Origin: Chloroflexota bacterium
GTDB lineage: Bacteria; Chloroflexota; Anaerolineae; Anaerolineales; Villigracilaceae
Reading direction: 5' to 3'
Assembly: GCA_021414245.1 (NCBI GenBank)
Contig: JAIOOU010000003.1
Span: 1 to 64,000 of the forward strand
Length of the DNA stretch: 64,000 nt
Part shown: piece by piece, positions 50,131 through 58,206 of the stretch
How positions within the stretch are numbered: the first letter of the stretch is position 1
Layout of the letters: every line of letters starts with the position of its first letter
The notes under the pieces: model-generated
Database searches by the model: none
Told to the model about the DNA's origin: nothing
Seen by the model: the letters and a program-made list of their open reading frames with translations, nothing else
Made by a program: the position numbers and the translations under genes

Positions 50131-51107
50131 TATTTTTCATATCCATGTGGATGAGATTTGTGCCACTCCCATGCGCTGGATAGAATTTCCTGCATGTTGG
50201 TGTGAGTGGGTTTCCAGCCGAGTTCTTTCATGATTCGCTTGGGGGACGCGACCAGTCGAGCAGAGTCGCCGGGCCGGCGCGGCGCTTCCACGGCAGGAAT
50301 GGCGTGACCTGTAACCTGTCTGGCTGTTTCAATCACTTCCCGAACAGAGAAGCCGCTGCCGCTGCCGAGGTTATAGATCATGCGATCCTTTGATTCCAGA
50401 GCCTCCAGGGCCAGAATATGAGCGGAGGCCAGATCCGCAATATGGATGTAATCACGGATGCATGTGCCGTCCGGGGTGGGGTAGTCGGTGCCGAAGATGG
50501 TTGCGGATTCGGCCTGGCCTAATGCAATTTGCAGGACACGCGGGATCAAATGCGATTCCGGTTGATGCGCCTCTCCACGGCCGGGCAGGGCTCCACAAGC
50601 GTTGAAATAGCGAAGCGCGGCAAAATGCAGACCGTGGATGCTACGATACCATTCTAGGGCCTGTTCGGTCATTAATTTTGTCTGGCCGTACACATTGGTC
50701 GGGCCAAGGAGAGAATCTTCGGTCAGTGGACTTTCGCTGGATTGATAGACTGCGGCTGTCGAGGAAAAGACGAGCTTTTTCACACCGGTTTGAACAGCGG
50801 CTTCCATTAACTTCAGGGAATTGCTGAAATTATTACGAAAGAATTTGCCGGGGTCCTTCATGCTTTCGCCGGCTTCGATAAAGGCGGCGAAGTGCAGGAC
50901 AGCTTCGATCCGCCTGTTGTTAAGCACCTCCGCCAGGGCGTGGGTGTCATCGAGATTAGCGTGTACAAATTCGGCGCCCTGCGGAACGGCAGCGCGATGG
51001 CCGGTGACCAGTGAATCAAAAACCGTTACCGAATGGCCGGCGTGGATGAGTGCTTCGGCTGTGGCTGAACCGATATAACCTGCACCCCCTGTTACCAGAA
51101 TATTCAT
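50130..51107 (-). CDS. galE: UDP-glucose 4-epimerase
   Basis: 325-aa NAD-dependent epimerase interconverting UDP-glucose and UDP-galactose, supplying sugars for the envelope or galactose catabolism. GGAGYIG (7-13) binds NAD. The catalytic Tyr-x-x-x-Lys is YGQTK with the partner Ser in FSSTAAVY. The NACGALPGR and RDYIHIADLASAHILAL segments are typical of GalE. The ATG at 51107 has AGGAGAAC upstream; an earlier in-frame ATG at 51212 lies inside the esterase gene and is rejected. First gene of the galE-MBL-S2P cluster. Confidence 0.95.
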   Translation of the reverse strand: MNILVTGGAGYIGSATAEALIHAGHSVTVFDSLVTGHRAAVPQGAEFVHANLDDTHALAEVLNNRRIEAVLHFAAFIEAGESMKDPGKFFRNNFSNSLKLMEAAVQTGVKKLVFSSTAAVYQSSESPLTEDSLLGPTNVYGQTKLMTEQALEWYRSIHGLHFAALRYFNACGALPGRGEAHQPESHLIPRVLQIALGQAESATIFGTDYPTPDGTCIRDYIHIADLASAHILALEALESKDRMIYNLGSGSGFSVREVIETARQVTGHAIPAVEAPRRPGDSARLVASPKRIMKELGWKPTHTNMQEILSSAWEWHKSHPHGYEK

Positions 51108-51142
51108 GAGGTTCTCCTGAAAAATGAATACGAAATTATATC

Positions 51143-52045
51143 TTATTGTTCTATTGGTTCCTGCCAGCCCTGTACATACCAAAGCAGATATTCCTGCACG
51201 TGCCTGCCCCAATAATCTTCCGTGTGATCCCCGGCATAGAGATGAAAGCTGTGAATATAGTCATTTCGGGTAAGGATCTGCTCAAAGGAGGTGATGCTGG
51301 CCAGTTCGGAATCTGCATCGCCCACATCCAGCCATAACCGGGGACGCGATTCCTGGGGGAGATTTTGGATGATCTTCTCGATGTAAGGCGCATCCTCATT
51401 GAAGACACCCGGGGAATGCAGCCCGAGCGAGCCAAACAGTTCAGGGTTTGCAAACCCGAGCTCGATGGCCCAACCGCCGCCGCGGGAGAGGCCGCCCAGC
51501 GAGCGGTGGGCGCGATCCGCGATCGTGCGGTAGCGGATGTCCACATTTGGGACGACATCCAGGATAAAGCGGTTTCCAAAGGCCGCACCGGCTTTAAGGT
51601 TCCAGTAGCGGTCATCCGGAAAGACGACAATAAAAGCGGACGCCTCCCCGGAATGGATCAACTGGTCCGCAATTTGGGGAACGCCAAGCCTGATCCATTG
51701 ATCGTCTGCATAGGTCTGACCGTGGAGCAGGTACAGGACGGGATAACGCAGGTCCGTGGACTGCTCGTAACAGGGAGGCAGGTAGATCAAAAATTCCTGC
51801 GGAGGATTTGAAGTTGCGATCACATCCTGTTTGACGGTGCCCGGCTCACTCAAACAGGCGAGCGGGGTGGCCGTCGGGGTGGTCGTGGCGGTCGGTACAG
51901 GGCTTGGGGTAAAGGTAATTGTGGCTGTTAAAGTGGGAAGGGGCGGGGTTTGGGTTGGGACATTTCCTTTTGTCGTGGAGCATGCCGAAGGTCCGCAGAG
52001 AAGCGAAAAAATAGTCATGAAGAGAATAGCTTGACGGGGGCTCAT
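51143..52045 (-). CDS. Lipoprotein esterase (esterase D / alpha-beta hydrolase)
   Basis: 300-aa predicted lipoprotein with signal peptide and Cys22 (GPSA-Cys), then a Thr/Pro linker (about 27-60). The catalytic domain is of the esterase (PF00756-like) family: YLLHGQTYAD, nucleophile Ser in GGLSRGGGW, the Asp in LDVGDADSE and the His in AGDHTEDYW, which is the usual order for siderophore or feruloyl-type esterases. The ATG at 52045 is chosen because TATAAT ends 7 nt upstream and no Shine-Dalgarno exists; the longer frame (52072) would enter the tRNA-Pro promoter region. It acts outside the cytoplasmic membrane on an unknown ester. Confidence 0.85.
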   Translation of the reverse strand: MSPRQAILFMTIFSLLCGPSACSTTKGNVPTQTPPLPTLTATITFTPSPVPTATTTPTATPLACLSEPGTVKQDVIATSNPPQEFLIYLPPCYEQSTDLRYPVLYLLHGQTYADDQWIRLGVPQIADQLIHSGEASAFIVVFPDDRYWNLKAGAAFGNRFILDVVPNVDIRYRTIADRAHRSLGGLSRGGGWAIELGFANPELFGSLGLHSPGVFNEDAPYIEKIIQNLPQESRPRLWLDVGDADSELASITSFEQILTRNDYIHSFHLYAGDHTEDYWGRHVQEYLLWYVQGWQEPIEQ

Positions 52046-52052
52046 CCTTCGC

Positions 52053-52058
52053 ATTATA
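52053..52058 (-). promoter_or_regulatory. -10 box of a leaderless start (esterase gene)
   Basis: TATAAT on the minus strand ends 7 nt before the ATG at 52045; no -35 and no Shine-Dalgarno. Confidence 0.55.
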
Positions 52059-52077
52059 CTCGGCCAGTTCATTTCAT

Positions 52078-52152
<75 letters not shown>

Positions 52153-52198
52153 CAAATGGACCGGTGCATATCCTGATAGAAATAGACTCAGAGACACG

Positions 52199-52232
52199 GA
52201 GACACGGAGTTATTCTCCGCGGGACGTGTCTC
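52199..52232 (+). repeat. Imperfect hairpin after tRNA-Pro
   Basis: The direct repeat GAGACACG occurs twice (52191, 52199), then GGAG-TTATT-CTCC and an inverted CGTGTCTC. It could act as the tRNA terminator, though the T-tract is weak. Confidence 0.4.
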
Positions 52233-52276
52233 TATGATTTAACCCGTGTGTGTTAAAATTGGCAGGAGGATATTTC

Positions 52277-52579
52277 ATGGCAAAAAAAATTGATGGCGTG
52301 ATCGAGGCTGTCCGCTATAAGAACGGGCAGATTTTGATGGTACGTGCATATGAACGGCGGGGAGCCACCTTTTCAGACCGGGTCCTGTTGGACCGCAAGA
52401 CTCTTTTGGATCGCGTGAAAAAGGGAATGCAATTCGTGATCGGCAGCCGCGAGGAATTGCTGGCGAGCACGTTCAAGACTGGGAGAACGGTCCGGCTTGT
52501 GACCCAGGACGACCGTGAGCTGCTTGCCACCTCTGGAGGGGCAACTCGCGATGAGCTGGAGGAAGCGCCGGCTTTCTAA
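52277..52579 (+). CDS. Small conserved-looking protein of unknown function
   Basis: 100-aa soluble protein beginning MAKKIDGVIEAVRYKNGQI. AGGAGG lies 7 nt before the ATG at 52277; an in-frame ATG at 52250 is not supported. The sequence alternates short strands and turns (VLLDRKTLLDRVKKGMQFVIGSR), suggesting a small beta-barrel or SH3/OB-like fold, and ends in an acidic tail. I do not recognise the family. It lies 9 nt before the NERD-like membrane protein gene and is probably its operon partner. Confidence 0.68.
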   Translation: MAKKIDGVIEAVRYKNGQILMVRAYERRGATFSDRVLLDRKTLLDRVKKGMQFVIGSREELLASTFKTGRTVRLVTQDDRELLATSGGATRDELEEAPAF

Positions 52580-52588
52580 GTAAAACCC

Positions 52589-53503
52589 ATGAAAATCATT
52601 GATAAGACTCCATTACAGGACGCCAACGGCAATATCAGTTTGATCGCCCGTGTTCAAGGAACCTTGAAATACGGGTTCAGCTGGTATGGGGAACTGCAAG
52701 CCCAGAAGATTGTGATCGGCCAGCTTGACCGGTACATCGAGAAGGGTTTTGTGATGATCCGGAATTTCACCCTGCCAAACAGCGAGATCGTCATTCCGAT
52801 GATCCTGATCGGCGCGGGCGGCATTTGGGTTATTTACGCCACTCCATTAACCGGTTTTTATGAAGCCAAGGGGGATCAGTGGAATGTGGTCGGCAATGGC
52901 AAGTCCCAACCAGCCCCGATCAATCTGTTGACCCGCCTTTCCCAATTAACCCGGGTGCTGCAAAAGTACGTTGAACTTCAAAAGATAAAATTATCCTCTC
53001 CGATTGAACCGGTTCTGATCCTGACCGACCCGGAGGCCCATGTGGATTCCATGCGTCCGCTGGCCCGTGTGGTCATGAGCGATGCGTTGCAGCAATTTGC
53101 CGCTTCGGTCCGGCAGGCCCGCCCGATTTGGAGAGTGGAATTTATTCATGAACTGGCCGACCGTTTGATCGACCCCCAGCCGCGCGAGGAATTAAAAGCC
53201 CCCGCACCCGAGCAGGTCGAACAATCGGTCTCAAGAGCCCAGGCCATTTTTAATTCCAATGAGACCACTCCGCCATTTGACAACAGTGAGTTGGGCTTTG
53301 CCTTTGATGAAGGGCAGGAGGCCCTGCCTGTCCCTGAAAACCTGCGCGAGCCGAATCCCGCCCGGCCCCTGCCGCGTCCAAAGACCGCCAAAGGTGGTTT
53401 CATGGGCATGAGCAGAACACAGGTTACCCTGCTGGCCGGCATGTTGATCGTTGAATGCTGCATTGTTGCCGGCTTCGGCATCTTCATGTACATCAATCCC
53501 TGA
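52589..53503 (+). CDS. NERD-like protein with C-terminal TM anchor
   Basis: 304-aa protein. Residues about 20-190 follow the layout of a NERD (nuclease-related) domain: MILIGAGGIWVIYATPLTGFYEAKGDQW in pieces (about 70-97), then a helical NLLTRLSQLTRVLQKYVEL, and VLILTDPEAHV (about 142-152). The Asp/Glu and Lys of active NERD nucleases cannot all be placed, so activity is doubtful. A Pro-rich linker (about 225-275) leads to a single C-terminal TM helix (about 283-302), which puts the NERD-like part in the cytosol as a tail-anchored protein. Second gene of a run with a small protein, a glycosyltransferase and rnhB. Confidence 0.65.
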   Translation: MKIIDKTPLQDANGNISLIARVQGTLKYGFSWYGELQAQKIVIGQLDRYIEKGFVMIRNFTLPNSEIVIPMILIGAGGIWVIYATPLTGFYEAKGDQWNVVGNGKSQPAPINLLTRLSQLTRVLQKYVELQKIKLSSPIEPVLILTDPEAHVDSMRPLARVVMSDALQQFAASVRQARPIWRVEFIHELADRLIDPQPREELKAPAPEQVEQSVSRAQAIFNSNETTPPFDNSELGFAFDEGQEALPVPENLREPNPARPLPRPKTAKGGFMGMSRTQVTLLAGMLIVECCIVAGFGIFMYINP

Positions 53504-53509
53504 TTTCAA

Positions 53510-54241
53510 TTGAACACTCCATTATTGTCCATCATCATACCGGCTTATAACGAGGAAAGCCGACTTTCTCGAACGTTGGAGAGGATCTTCGCATTCCTCG
53601 ATTCCCAGGCTTATTCATCTGAGGTCCTGGTGATCGAAAACGGAAGCTCGGATCGGACCCTCGAACTTGCCCGCGAATTTGCAGCCCGAAATCCAAACCT
53701 GATCGTGATTCATGAAGAACAGCGCGGCAAGGGCAATGCCGTCCGGCGCGGCATGCTGGAAGCCCATGGGGAATACAGATTTATCTGTGACGCTGATCTT
53801 TCGATGCCGATCGAGGAAGTGAACAAGTTCTTTCCGCCCGTGCTTGATCATTTTGACCTGGCCATTGGCTCCCGTGAAGCACCGGGTGCCATTCGTTACA
53901 ACGAACCCTTCTATCGCCATTGGGGCGGGCGGGCGATCAACCTGGTGATCCGAATGTTGATCCTGCCGGGCCTTGAGGATACCCAATGCGGGTTTAAGTG
54001 CTTTCGAGCGGAAGTGGCGGAAAACCTGTTCCGCAGGCAGACCCTCACTGGATGGTCCTTTGATATCGAACTGCTATATATTGCCCGCAGACAAAAACTG
54101 CGTATCGTGGAAATCCCGATCCAGTGGTATTTTGGCGCAGACAGCAAGGTAAGCGCCGTCCGGGATGCCTTGCGAATGATCGGGGATATCTTTCGCATTC
54201 ACGGTAATGCCTTGCGCGGAAGATATGATTCCAGGCCCTGA
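53510..54241 (+). CDS. Family 2 glycosyltransferase, dolichyl/undecaprenyl-P glucosyltransferase-like
   Basis: 243-aa GT2 enzyme. The N-terminal SIIIPAYNEESRL (7-19), LVIENGSSDRTL, RGKGNAVRRGM and the metal-binding DAD (94-96) in ICDADLSMP define a GT-A fold; the later GFKCFRAEVAENLF is typical of the Alg5/DPM-like branch that glycosylates polyprenyl phosphate. No TM helices follow. An in-frame stop lies two codons upstream, so translation must begin at TTG 53510 or later; the TTG, 6 nt after the preceding stop, gives the normal N-terminus and suggests coupled initiation. Likely works at the cytoplasmic face of the membrane. Confidence 0.86.
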   Translation: MNTPLLSIIIPAYNEESRLSRTLERIFAFLDSQAYSSEVLVIENGSSDRTLELAREFAARNPNLIVIHEEQRGKGNAVRRGMLEAHGEYRFICDADLSMPIEEVNKFFPPVLDHFDLAIGSREAPGAIRYNEPFYRHWGGRAINLVIRMLILPGLEDTQCGFKCFRAEVAENLFRRQTLTGWSFDIELLYIARRQKLRIVEIPIQWYFGADSKVSAVRDALRMIGDIFRIHGNALRGRYDSRP

Positions 54242-54854
54242 CCTTTCATACGAAAGGAAACTCTGGCCTGCTTATCAATTTGTCGCGGGAATGGACGAGG
54301 CGGGACGCGGAGCGCTGGCTGGCCCGGTCTGTGTTGGGGCGGTGATCCTGCCGGGGGATGACCCGGCTCTTCTACGAACCTTGAGCGGGGTCCACGACTC
54401 CAAACTATTGACCTCCCGCAGGCGTGAAGAACTGGTCCCATTGATCAAGCAGACGGTGCTCAGTTGGGGGGTCGGATTTGCCACGGCCCAGGAGATCGAC
54501 GCTCTGGGGATCGTCCCCGCCAATCGGCTGGCCGCCGGCCGTGCGATCGAAATGCTTTCCTGCTTTCCCCAATATCTTCTGACTGATTTTCGTCTTGAAC
54601 TCCCTGAACTGGATGTTTCGCAGACGGCTCTGGTCAAAGGCGACCAGAAATCGCTGAGCATTGCCACAGCCTCAATTCTTGCCAAGACCGCCCGGGACCA
54701 ACATATGCGCGAACGGGATCAGGAATTTCCGGAATACGGATTCTCCCGTCACAAAGGATATGGAACTTCATTTCATAGAATGAGAACCCTGGCCCTGGGG
54801 TTCTCCCCCATCCACCGCAAAACATTTAAAGTAAAAGAAAGCGGACATTTCTAG
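54225..54854 (+). CDS. rnhB: Ribonuclease HII
   Basis: 209-aa endonuclease that removes RNA primers and single ribonucleotides from DNA duplexes. GMDEAGRGALAGPV holds the first metal ligands Asp24 and Glu25; LLTDFRLELP and the KGDQKSLSIATASILAKTARD block, with its Asp and conserved Ser/Ala pattern, complete the RNase HII signature. The C-terminal GYGTSFHR motif is present. Two starts are possible (54207, 54225); the latter has GGAAG nearby. Either overlaps the 3' end of the glycosyltransferase gene. The last codons form part of a bidirectional terminator. Confidence 0.95.
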   Translation: MIPGPDLSYERKLWPAYQFVAGMDEAGRGALAGPVCVGAVILPGDDPALLRTLSGVHDSKLLTSRRREELVPLIKQTVLSWGVGFATAQEIDALGIVPANRLAAGRAIEMLSCFPQYLLTDFRLELPELDVSQTALVKGDQKSLSIATASILAKTARDQHMRERDQEFPEYGFSRHKGYGTSFHRMRTLALGFSPIHRKTFKVKESGHF

Positions 54855-54874
54855 TGTCCGCTTTCTTTTACTTT
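54828..54874. terminator. Bidirectional terminator overlapping both coding ends
   Basis: Twenty-base arms (AAAGTAAAAGAAAGCGGACA and complement) with a 7-nt loop. The left arm lies within the rnhB coding end and the right arm reaches into the last codons of the convergent gene. Confidence 0.9.
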
Positions 54875-55701
54875 TTCAGCATGCCGCCGCTTAGTTTGCT
54901 TTCCGGTTTATTCGACCGCCAGGCATAATATCCCACCCCGGCCCCGCCCAGAAGAAGCAGGACCCCGATAATTCCCAGCAGGGGGGTGGTTGAACCGCCG
55001 GAATCGTTTGCTCCCGGGTCCGCCACCACATCCTTGGATTGGATCCCGAATGGGACAATGGCGATATCGCCGGCCTTTACGTTAAGAGCATAATTGAGAT
55101 CAGTGGTTGGATTGTAATTATCCGGAATACCCATGGTAATGTTATAACTGCCCTCCGGGATATCCGAGAAACAAACGCCTTGAAATGCGGTCGGGTCGGC
55201 CGGAATGGTGGTATCCAGCGCGGCGGAATACTCACCGTTGTTTTCCGTCAAACTGACTGCGCCTCCAGCCACCGCAGGTTCGGTCTCCTCACGCAGTGAA
55301 TTGCCGTTGATGTCATCGAAGAGTAACACACACACTTCGGTGGTGCCGGAAAGCGGCGTGGGGGTGATGGTGGGAGGAGCCAGGGTTGGGGAAGGCCCGG
55401 CTGTGGGAGTCCCCGCGATGGAGACGATCCCGACCAGCAACTCCTGCCCAACCACCAGGGTGCAGTTTTCATCCAGTTTGGAATTTAACTGCCGCAGCTG
55501 TTCGACCGTGATGGAATTTTTTGCTGCGACCACGAAACAACTATCACCTGGCTGTACAACGTAAAGAATACGGCCATCCAGGCCGGGGGTGGGAGAGGGG
55601 ACTTGTTGCTGGGTATTAGGCGCTGCATTGGCGGGCAGCCACATCCCAACCAGAAGCAGGCCCACCAAAATAATCAAAATAAAGAAACGTTTTGGATTCA
55701 T
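54868..55701 (-). CDS. Secreted LysM protein with C-terminal membrane anchor
   Basis: 277-aa envelope protein. A cleavable signal peptide (AxA-like site near residue 27) is followed by a Pro/Thr spacer and a LysM-like module (about 47-92: YVVQPGDSCFVVAAKNSITVEQLRQLN). After a TPTP linker comes a prealbumin/SdrB-like beta domain (about 120-225: LLFDDINGNSLREETEPAVAGG ... GSYNIT). One C-terminal TM helix (about 240-262) and a basic tail complete a sortase-less membrane anchor. The role is probably cell-wall binding. A TATAAT box ends 7 nt before the ATG and no Shine-Dalgarno is seen. Confidence 0.85.
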   Translation of the reverse strand: MNPKRFFILIILVGLLLVGMWLPANAAPNTQQQVPSPTPGLDGRILYVVQPGDSCFVVAAKNSITVEQLRQLNSKLDENCTLVVGQELLVGIVSIAGTPTAGPSPTLAPPTITPTPLSGTTEVCVLLFDDINGNSLREETEPAVAGGAVSLTENNGEYSAALDTTIPADPTAFQGVCFSDIPEGSYNITMGIPDNYNPTTDLNYALNVKAGDIAIVPFGIQSKDVVADPGANDSGGSTTPLLGIIGVLLLLGGAGVGYYAWRSNKPESKLSGGMLKK

Positions 55702-55708
55702 CCCTGAA

Positions 55709-55714
55709 ATTATA
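55709..55714 (-). promoter_or_regulatory. Extended -10 box of a leaderless start (LysM gene)
   Basis: TGA-TATAAT on the minus strand ends 7 nt before the ATG at 55701. Confidence 0.6.
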
Positions 55715-55805
55715 TCAGGATTTGTTGAACCTTATTTTCACGGCTTGCATGAAGGCTTTTCGGTATAAAATAAAGAAGTCCTTGGGAAAGCAGGATGGAG
55801 TCTGT

Positions 55806-57218
55806 ATGAACATACTGATAAAAAACGGCACATTGATTACCGCCTCGGAGACCTTTCAGGCGGATATGATGATCGAAGGCGAAAAAATTGCCCGCATCGG
55901 ACTTAATCTCGAGGCTGGCGCTGCACGAGTGATCGACGCCTCCGGACGGTTGATCATGCCGGGCGGCGTGGACCCGCATGTGCATCTGGACCTGCCCATG
56001 TTCGATACGGTTTCCTCCGACGACCATTATACAGGTCACAAGGCGGCTGCCTTTGGCGGGACCACCACAGCCATGGACTTTGTCGTTTTGGAAAATGAAG
56101 GCTTTGCCCATTCCGTGGACCTGTGGATGAAGAAGGCTGAAAAAGCCGCGATCGATTATTCCTTTCACATGAATCTTACGCAATTCAACGACCGGATCGC
56201 CAGGGAGATCCCGTCCCTGATGGAAATGGGAATCCAGACCCTGAAGGTCTTTACCGCCTACAATAACCGCCTGCGTCTGGAGGATGGCAATATTTTCAAG
56301 GCGATGCAGATCGCGAAAAACAACGGCATGCTGATTATGGCGCATTGTGAGAATGGAGACGTGGTCGACACCCTTGTTCAACAGGCCCTGGCCCAGGGTC
56401 ATACAGAGCCGGTCTGGCATGCGTGGACCCGGCCTGCCTGGGGTGCGGTCGATGCCACTTTGCGGGTGGCAGGTATGGCCGCGGATGCGGATGCGCCGGT
56501 CTACATCGTGCACATGAACGCCGGGGGCGAAGTCGACATGCTTGAGTATGCACGCGAACGCGGAGTCAAAGTGATGGGGGAGACCTGTCCGCAGTATTTA
56601 TTTTTTACGGAAGATTCACTGGAACGCGAGGACGGTGCGAAATGGATCTGCTCGCCGCCCATGCGCAAGGAACAGGACAACGTGCGTTTATGGCAGGGCC
56701 TGCATGACGGAACTCTGCAAACCATTGGCACAGACCACTGCCCGTTCTTCTTTGACGGCACCCGGCCGATCATGTATGAAGGCCGGGAGGTCAGGATCGC
56801 CGGCAAGGAGTTGGGTAAATATAATTTCACAAAGATCCCCAACGGCCTGCCGGGAATCCAGGATCGCCTGCCCATCCTGTGGACCTACGGTGTGCAGACC
56901 GGTCAGATCACGGCCAACCAATTTGTGGCCTACACTTCCACCAATCCCGCCAAGATTTTTGGATTGTATCCGCGCAAAGGTGCGTTAATCCCCGGCGCCG
57001 ATGCGGACATCGTCATTTGGGATCCGGAGAAGAGCATGAAATACGGAGTGGCCCATTCCCATCAACGTACGGATTACAATCTGTTCGAAGGCTGGGATAT
57101 AAAGGGGTATCCGGAAAAGGTCCTTTTGCGGGGCAAGTTGATCGTCGACGATGGGCAATGGCTCGGTAAAAGCGGCGATGGCCAATTTCTGAAAAGAAGC
57201 GAAGGCGAAGTTTTATAA
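55806..57218 (+). CDS. hydA: Dihydropyrimidinase / D-hydantoinase
   Basis: 470-aa cyclic amidohydrolase that opens dihydropyrimidines or 5-substituted hydantoins. The binuclear metal site is complete: HVH in DPHVHLDLP, the carboxylated Lys in TLKVFTAYN, His in MAHCEN, His in YIVHMNA and Asp in GTDHCPF. The C-terminal LYPRKGALIPGADADIVIWD is typical of the amidohydrolase superfamily. The ATG at 55806 has GGAG 5 nt upstream; an open extension to 55692 carries no initiation signal and is rejected. It leads a set with a mini carbonic anhydrase and an F420-type reductase; a link to pyrimidine catabolism is not shown by the neighbours. Confidence 0.94.
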   Translation: MNILIKNGTLITASETFQADMMIEGEKIARIGLNLEAGAARVIDASGRLIMPGGVDPHVHLDLPMFDTVSSDDHYTGHKAAAFGGTTTAMDFVVLENEGFAHSVDLWMKKAEKAAIDYSFHMNLTQFNDRIAREIPSLMEMGIQTLKVFTAYNNRLRLEDGNIFKAMQIAKNNGMLIMAHCENGDVVDTLVQQALAQGHTEPVWHAWTRPAWGAVDATLRVAGMAADADAPVYIVHMNAGGEVDMLEYARERGVKVMGETCPQYLFFTEDSLEREDGAKWICSPPMRKEQDNVRLWQGLHDGTLQTIGTDHCPFFFDGTRPIMYEGREVRIAGKELGKYNFTKIPNGLPGIQDRLPILWTYGVQTGQITANQFVAYTSTNPAKIFGLYPRKGALIPGADADIVIWDPEKSMKYGVAHSHQRTDYNLFEGWDIKGYPEKVLLRGKLIVDDGQWLGKSGDGQFLKRSEGEVL

Positions 57219-57222
57219 TAAA

Positions 57223-57256
57223 CCCGCCGGCCGGGTGGTCTTGAACCACCGGCGGG
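57223..57256 (+). promoter_or_regulatory. GC-rich hairpin between hydA and the carbonic-anhydrase-like gene
   Basis: CCCGCCGG ... ACCACCGGCGGG can form a bulged 12-bp stem with loop CTTGA. No T-tract follows, so it is more likely a processing or stability element than a terminator. Confidence 0.45.
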
Positions 57257-57288
57257 AATCCATTGAAAGCATTCATTTAAAGGTAAAC

Positions 57289-57666
57289 ATGACAACAAAA
57301 AAACCAGTAATTCATTGTGACGCCCTCGTTGTTCATTGCATGGATTATCGCCTGCAGAAATTCATTCAACCGTGGATCACGGTCCGCTTCGGATATGACA
57401 ACTTTGACATCATCTCGCTTGCCGGAGCAGTTCATGATTACGAGATGGTCCTGAAATACGTTCAACTCGCGGTTAACATCCACAACATTTACACGGTCTG
57501 CCTCATCAACCATGAAGACTGCCGAGCTTACGGCCGCGATGGAACCTACAAACGCCACAGGCACGACCTCATGGATTCGCAAAAGAAAATCAAGGCTTTG
57601 TTCCCCGATCTGAAAGTGGAAACGTTCTTTCTGCATTTGGATGGTACATTCGAGCCGATCTCGTGA
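57289..57666 (+). CDS. Mini beta-carbonic-anhydrase-like protein
   Basis: 125-aa protein with the zinc-binding pattern of beta-class carbonic anhydrase: Cys17-x-Asp19-x-Arg21 (HCMDYR) and His75-x-x-Cys78 (NHEDC), joined by the expected ISLAGA segment. Canonical beta-CAs are about 190-230 aa, so this is a shortened form lacking the C-terminal half. CO2 hydration is plausible because all metal and catalytic-dyad residues are present, but not proven. AAAGG precedes the ATG; a longer frame to 57235 runs through a hairpin and is rejected. The next gene overlaps by 4 nt. Confidence 0.75.
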   Translation: MTTKKPVIHCDALVVHCMDYRLQKFIQPWITVRFGYDNFDIISLAGAVHDYEMVLKYVQLAVNIHNIYTVCLINHEDCRAYGRDGTYKRHRHDLMDSQKKIKALFPDLKVETFFLHLDGTFEPIS

Positions 57667-58088
57667 AAGATATTCTTATTAAATGGTTCATGGCCATCAA
57701 TGCCTTCCTTATCCGCATTTCAGGCGGCAGGATAGGCACGCAGTTGGGCACACAGACCGTCCTGGTCCTGAATACAATGGGACGAAAATCAGGCCAGCCG
57801 CGCAGTATTCCGATTGCATATTTTTTCCACGAAGGGAAATATCTCATCGTGGAATCCAATTGGGGCAAGGACAATCATGCCGATTGGTATTTCAACCTGC
57901 AGAAAAATCCACAGGCCAGCCTGGAGGTAAAAGGCAGGACCATTCAGGTCGCGGCCCGCTTCGCGGAAGGGCAGGAGTATGCCGGTTTGTGGAAATATGT
58001 CACTCTAAAACACCCGCCGTATTTGAAATATCAAAAGATGACCAAGAGAATGATCCCCATCGTGATCTTTGAATCTGCTGATAATTGA
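57663..58088 (+). CDS. Deazaflavin (F420)-dependent nitroreductase family protein
   Basis: 141-aa split beta-barrel of the DDN family. The N-terminal amphipathic helix (IKWFMAINAFLIRISGG) is followed by VLVLNTMGRKSGQPRSIPIAYF, the F420-phosphate-binding hallmark, then YLIVESNWGKDNHADWYFNLQKNPQASLEV, typical of the family. Expected to use reduced F420 on a quinone-like or other small substrate, possibly at the membrane face. The GTG start overlaps the preceding stop (GTGA), so translation is coupled to the mini carbonic anhydrase. It is a longer, more canonical relative of the 131-aa protein at 42.2 kb. Confidence 0.88.
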   Translation: MKDILIKWFMAINAFLIRISGGRIGTQLGTQTVLVLNTMGRKSGQPRSIPIAYFFHEGKYLIVESNWGKDNHADWYFNLQKNPQASLEVKGRTIQVAARFAEGQEYAGLWKYVTLKHPPYLKYQKMTKRMIPIVIFESADN

Positions 58089-58206
58089 AAGGGAAATGGA
58101 TGCAAGTAACTGGCGATTCATTATGATAAAATAACTGCCAACCAACAAAGGACGCCTTGGGGGAGCATGAGCCTTTGGATTATCTATTTATTTTGGAGTA
58201 CAAATT

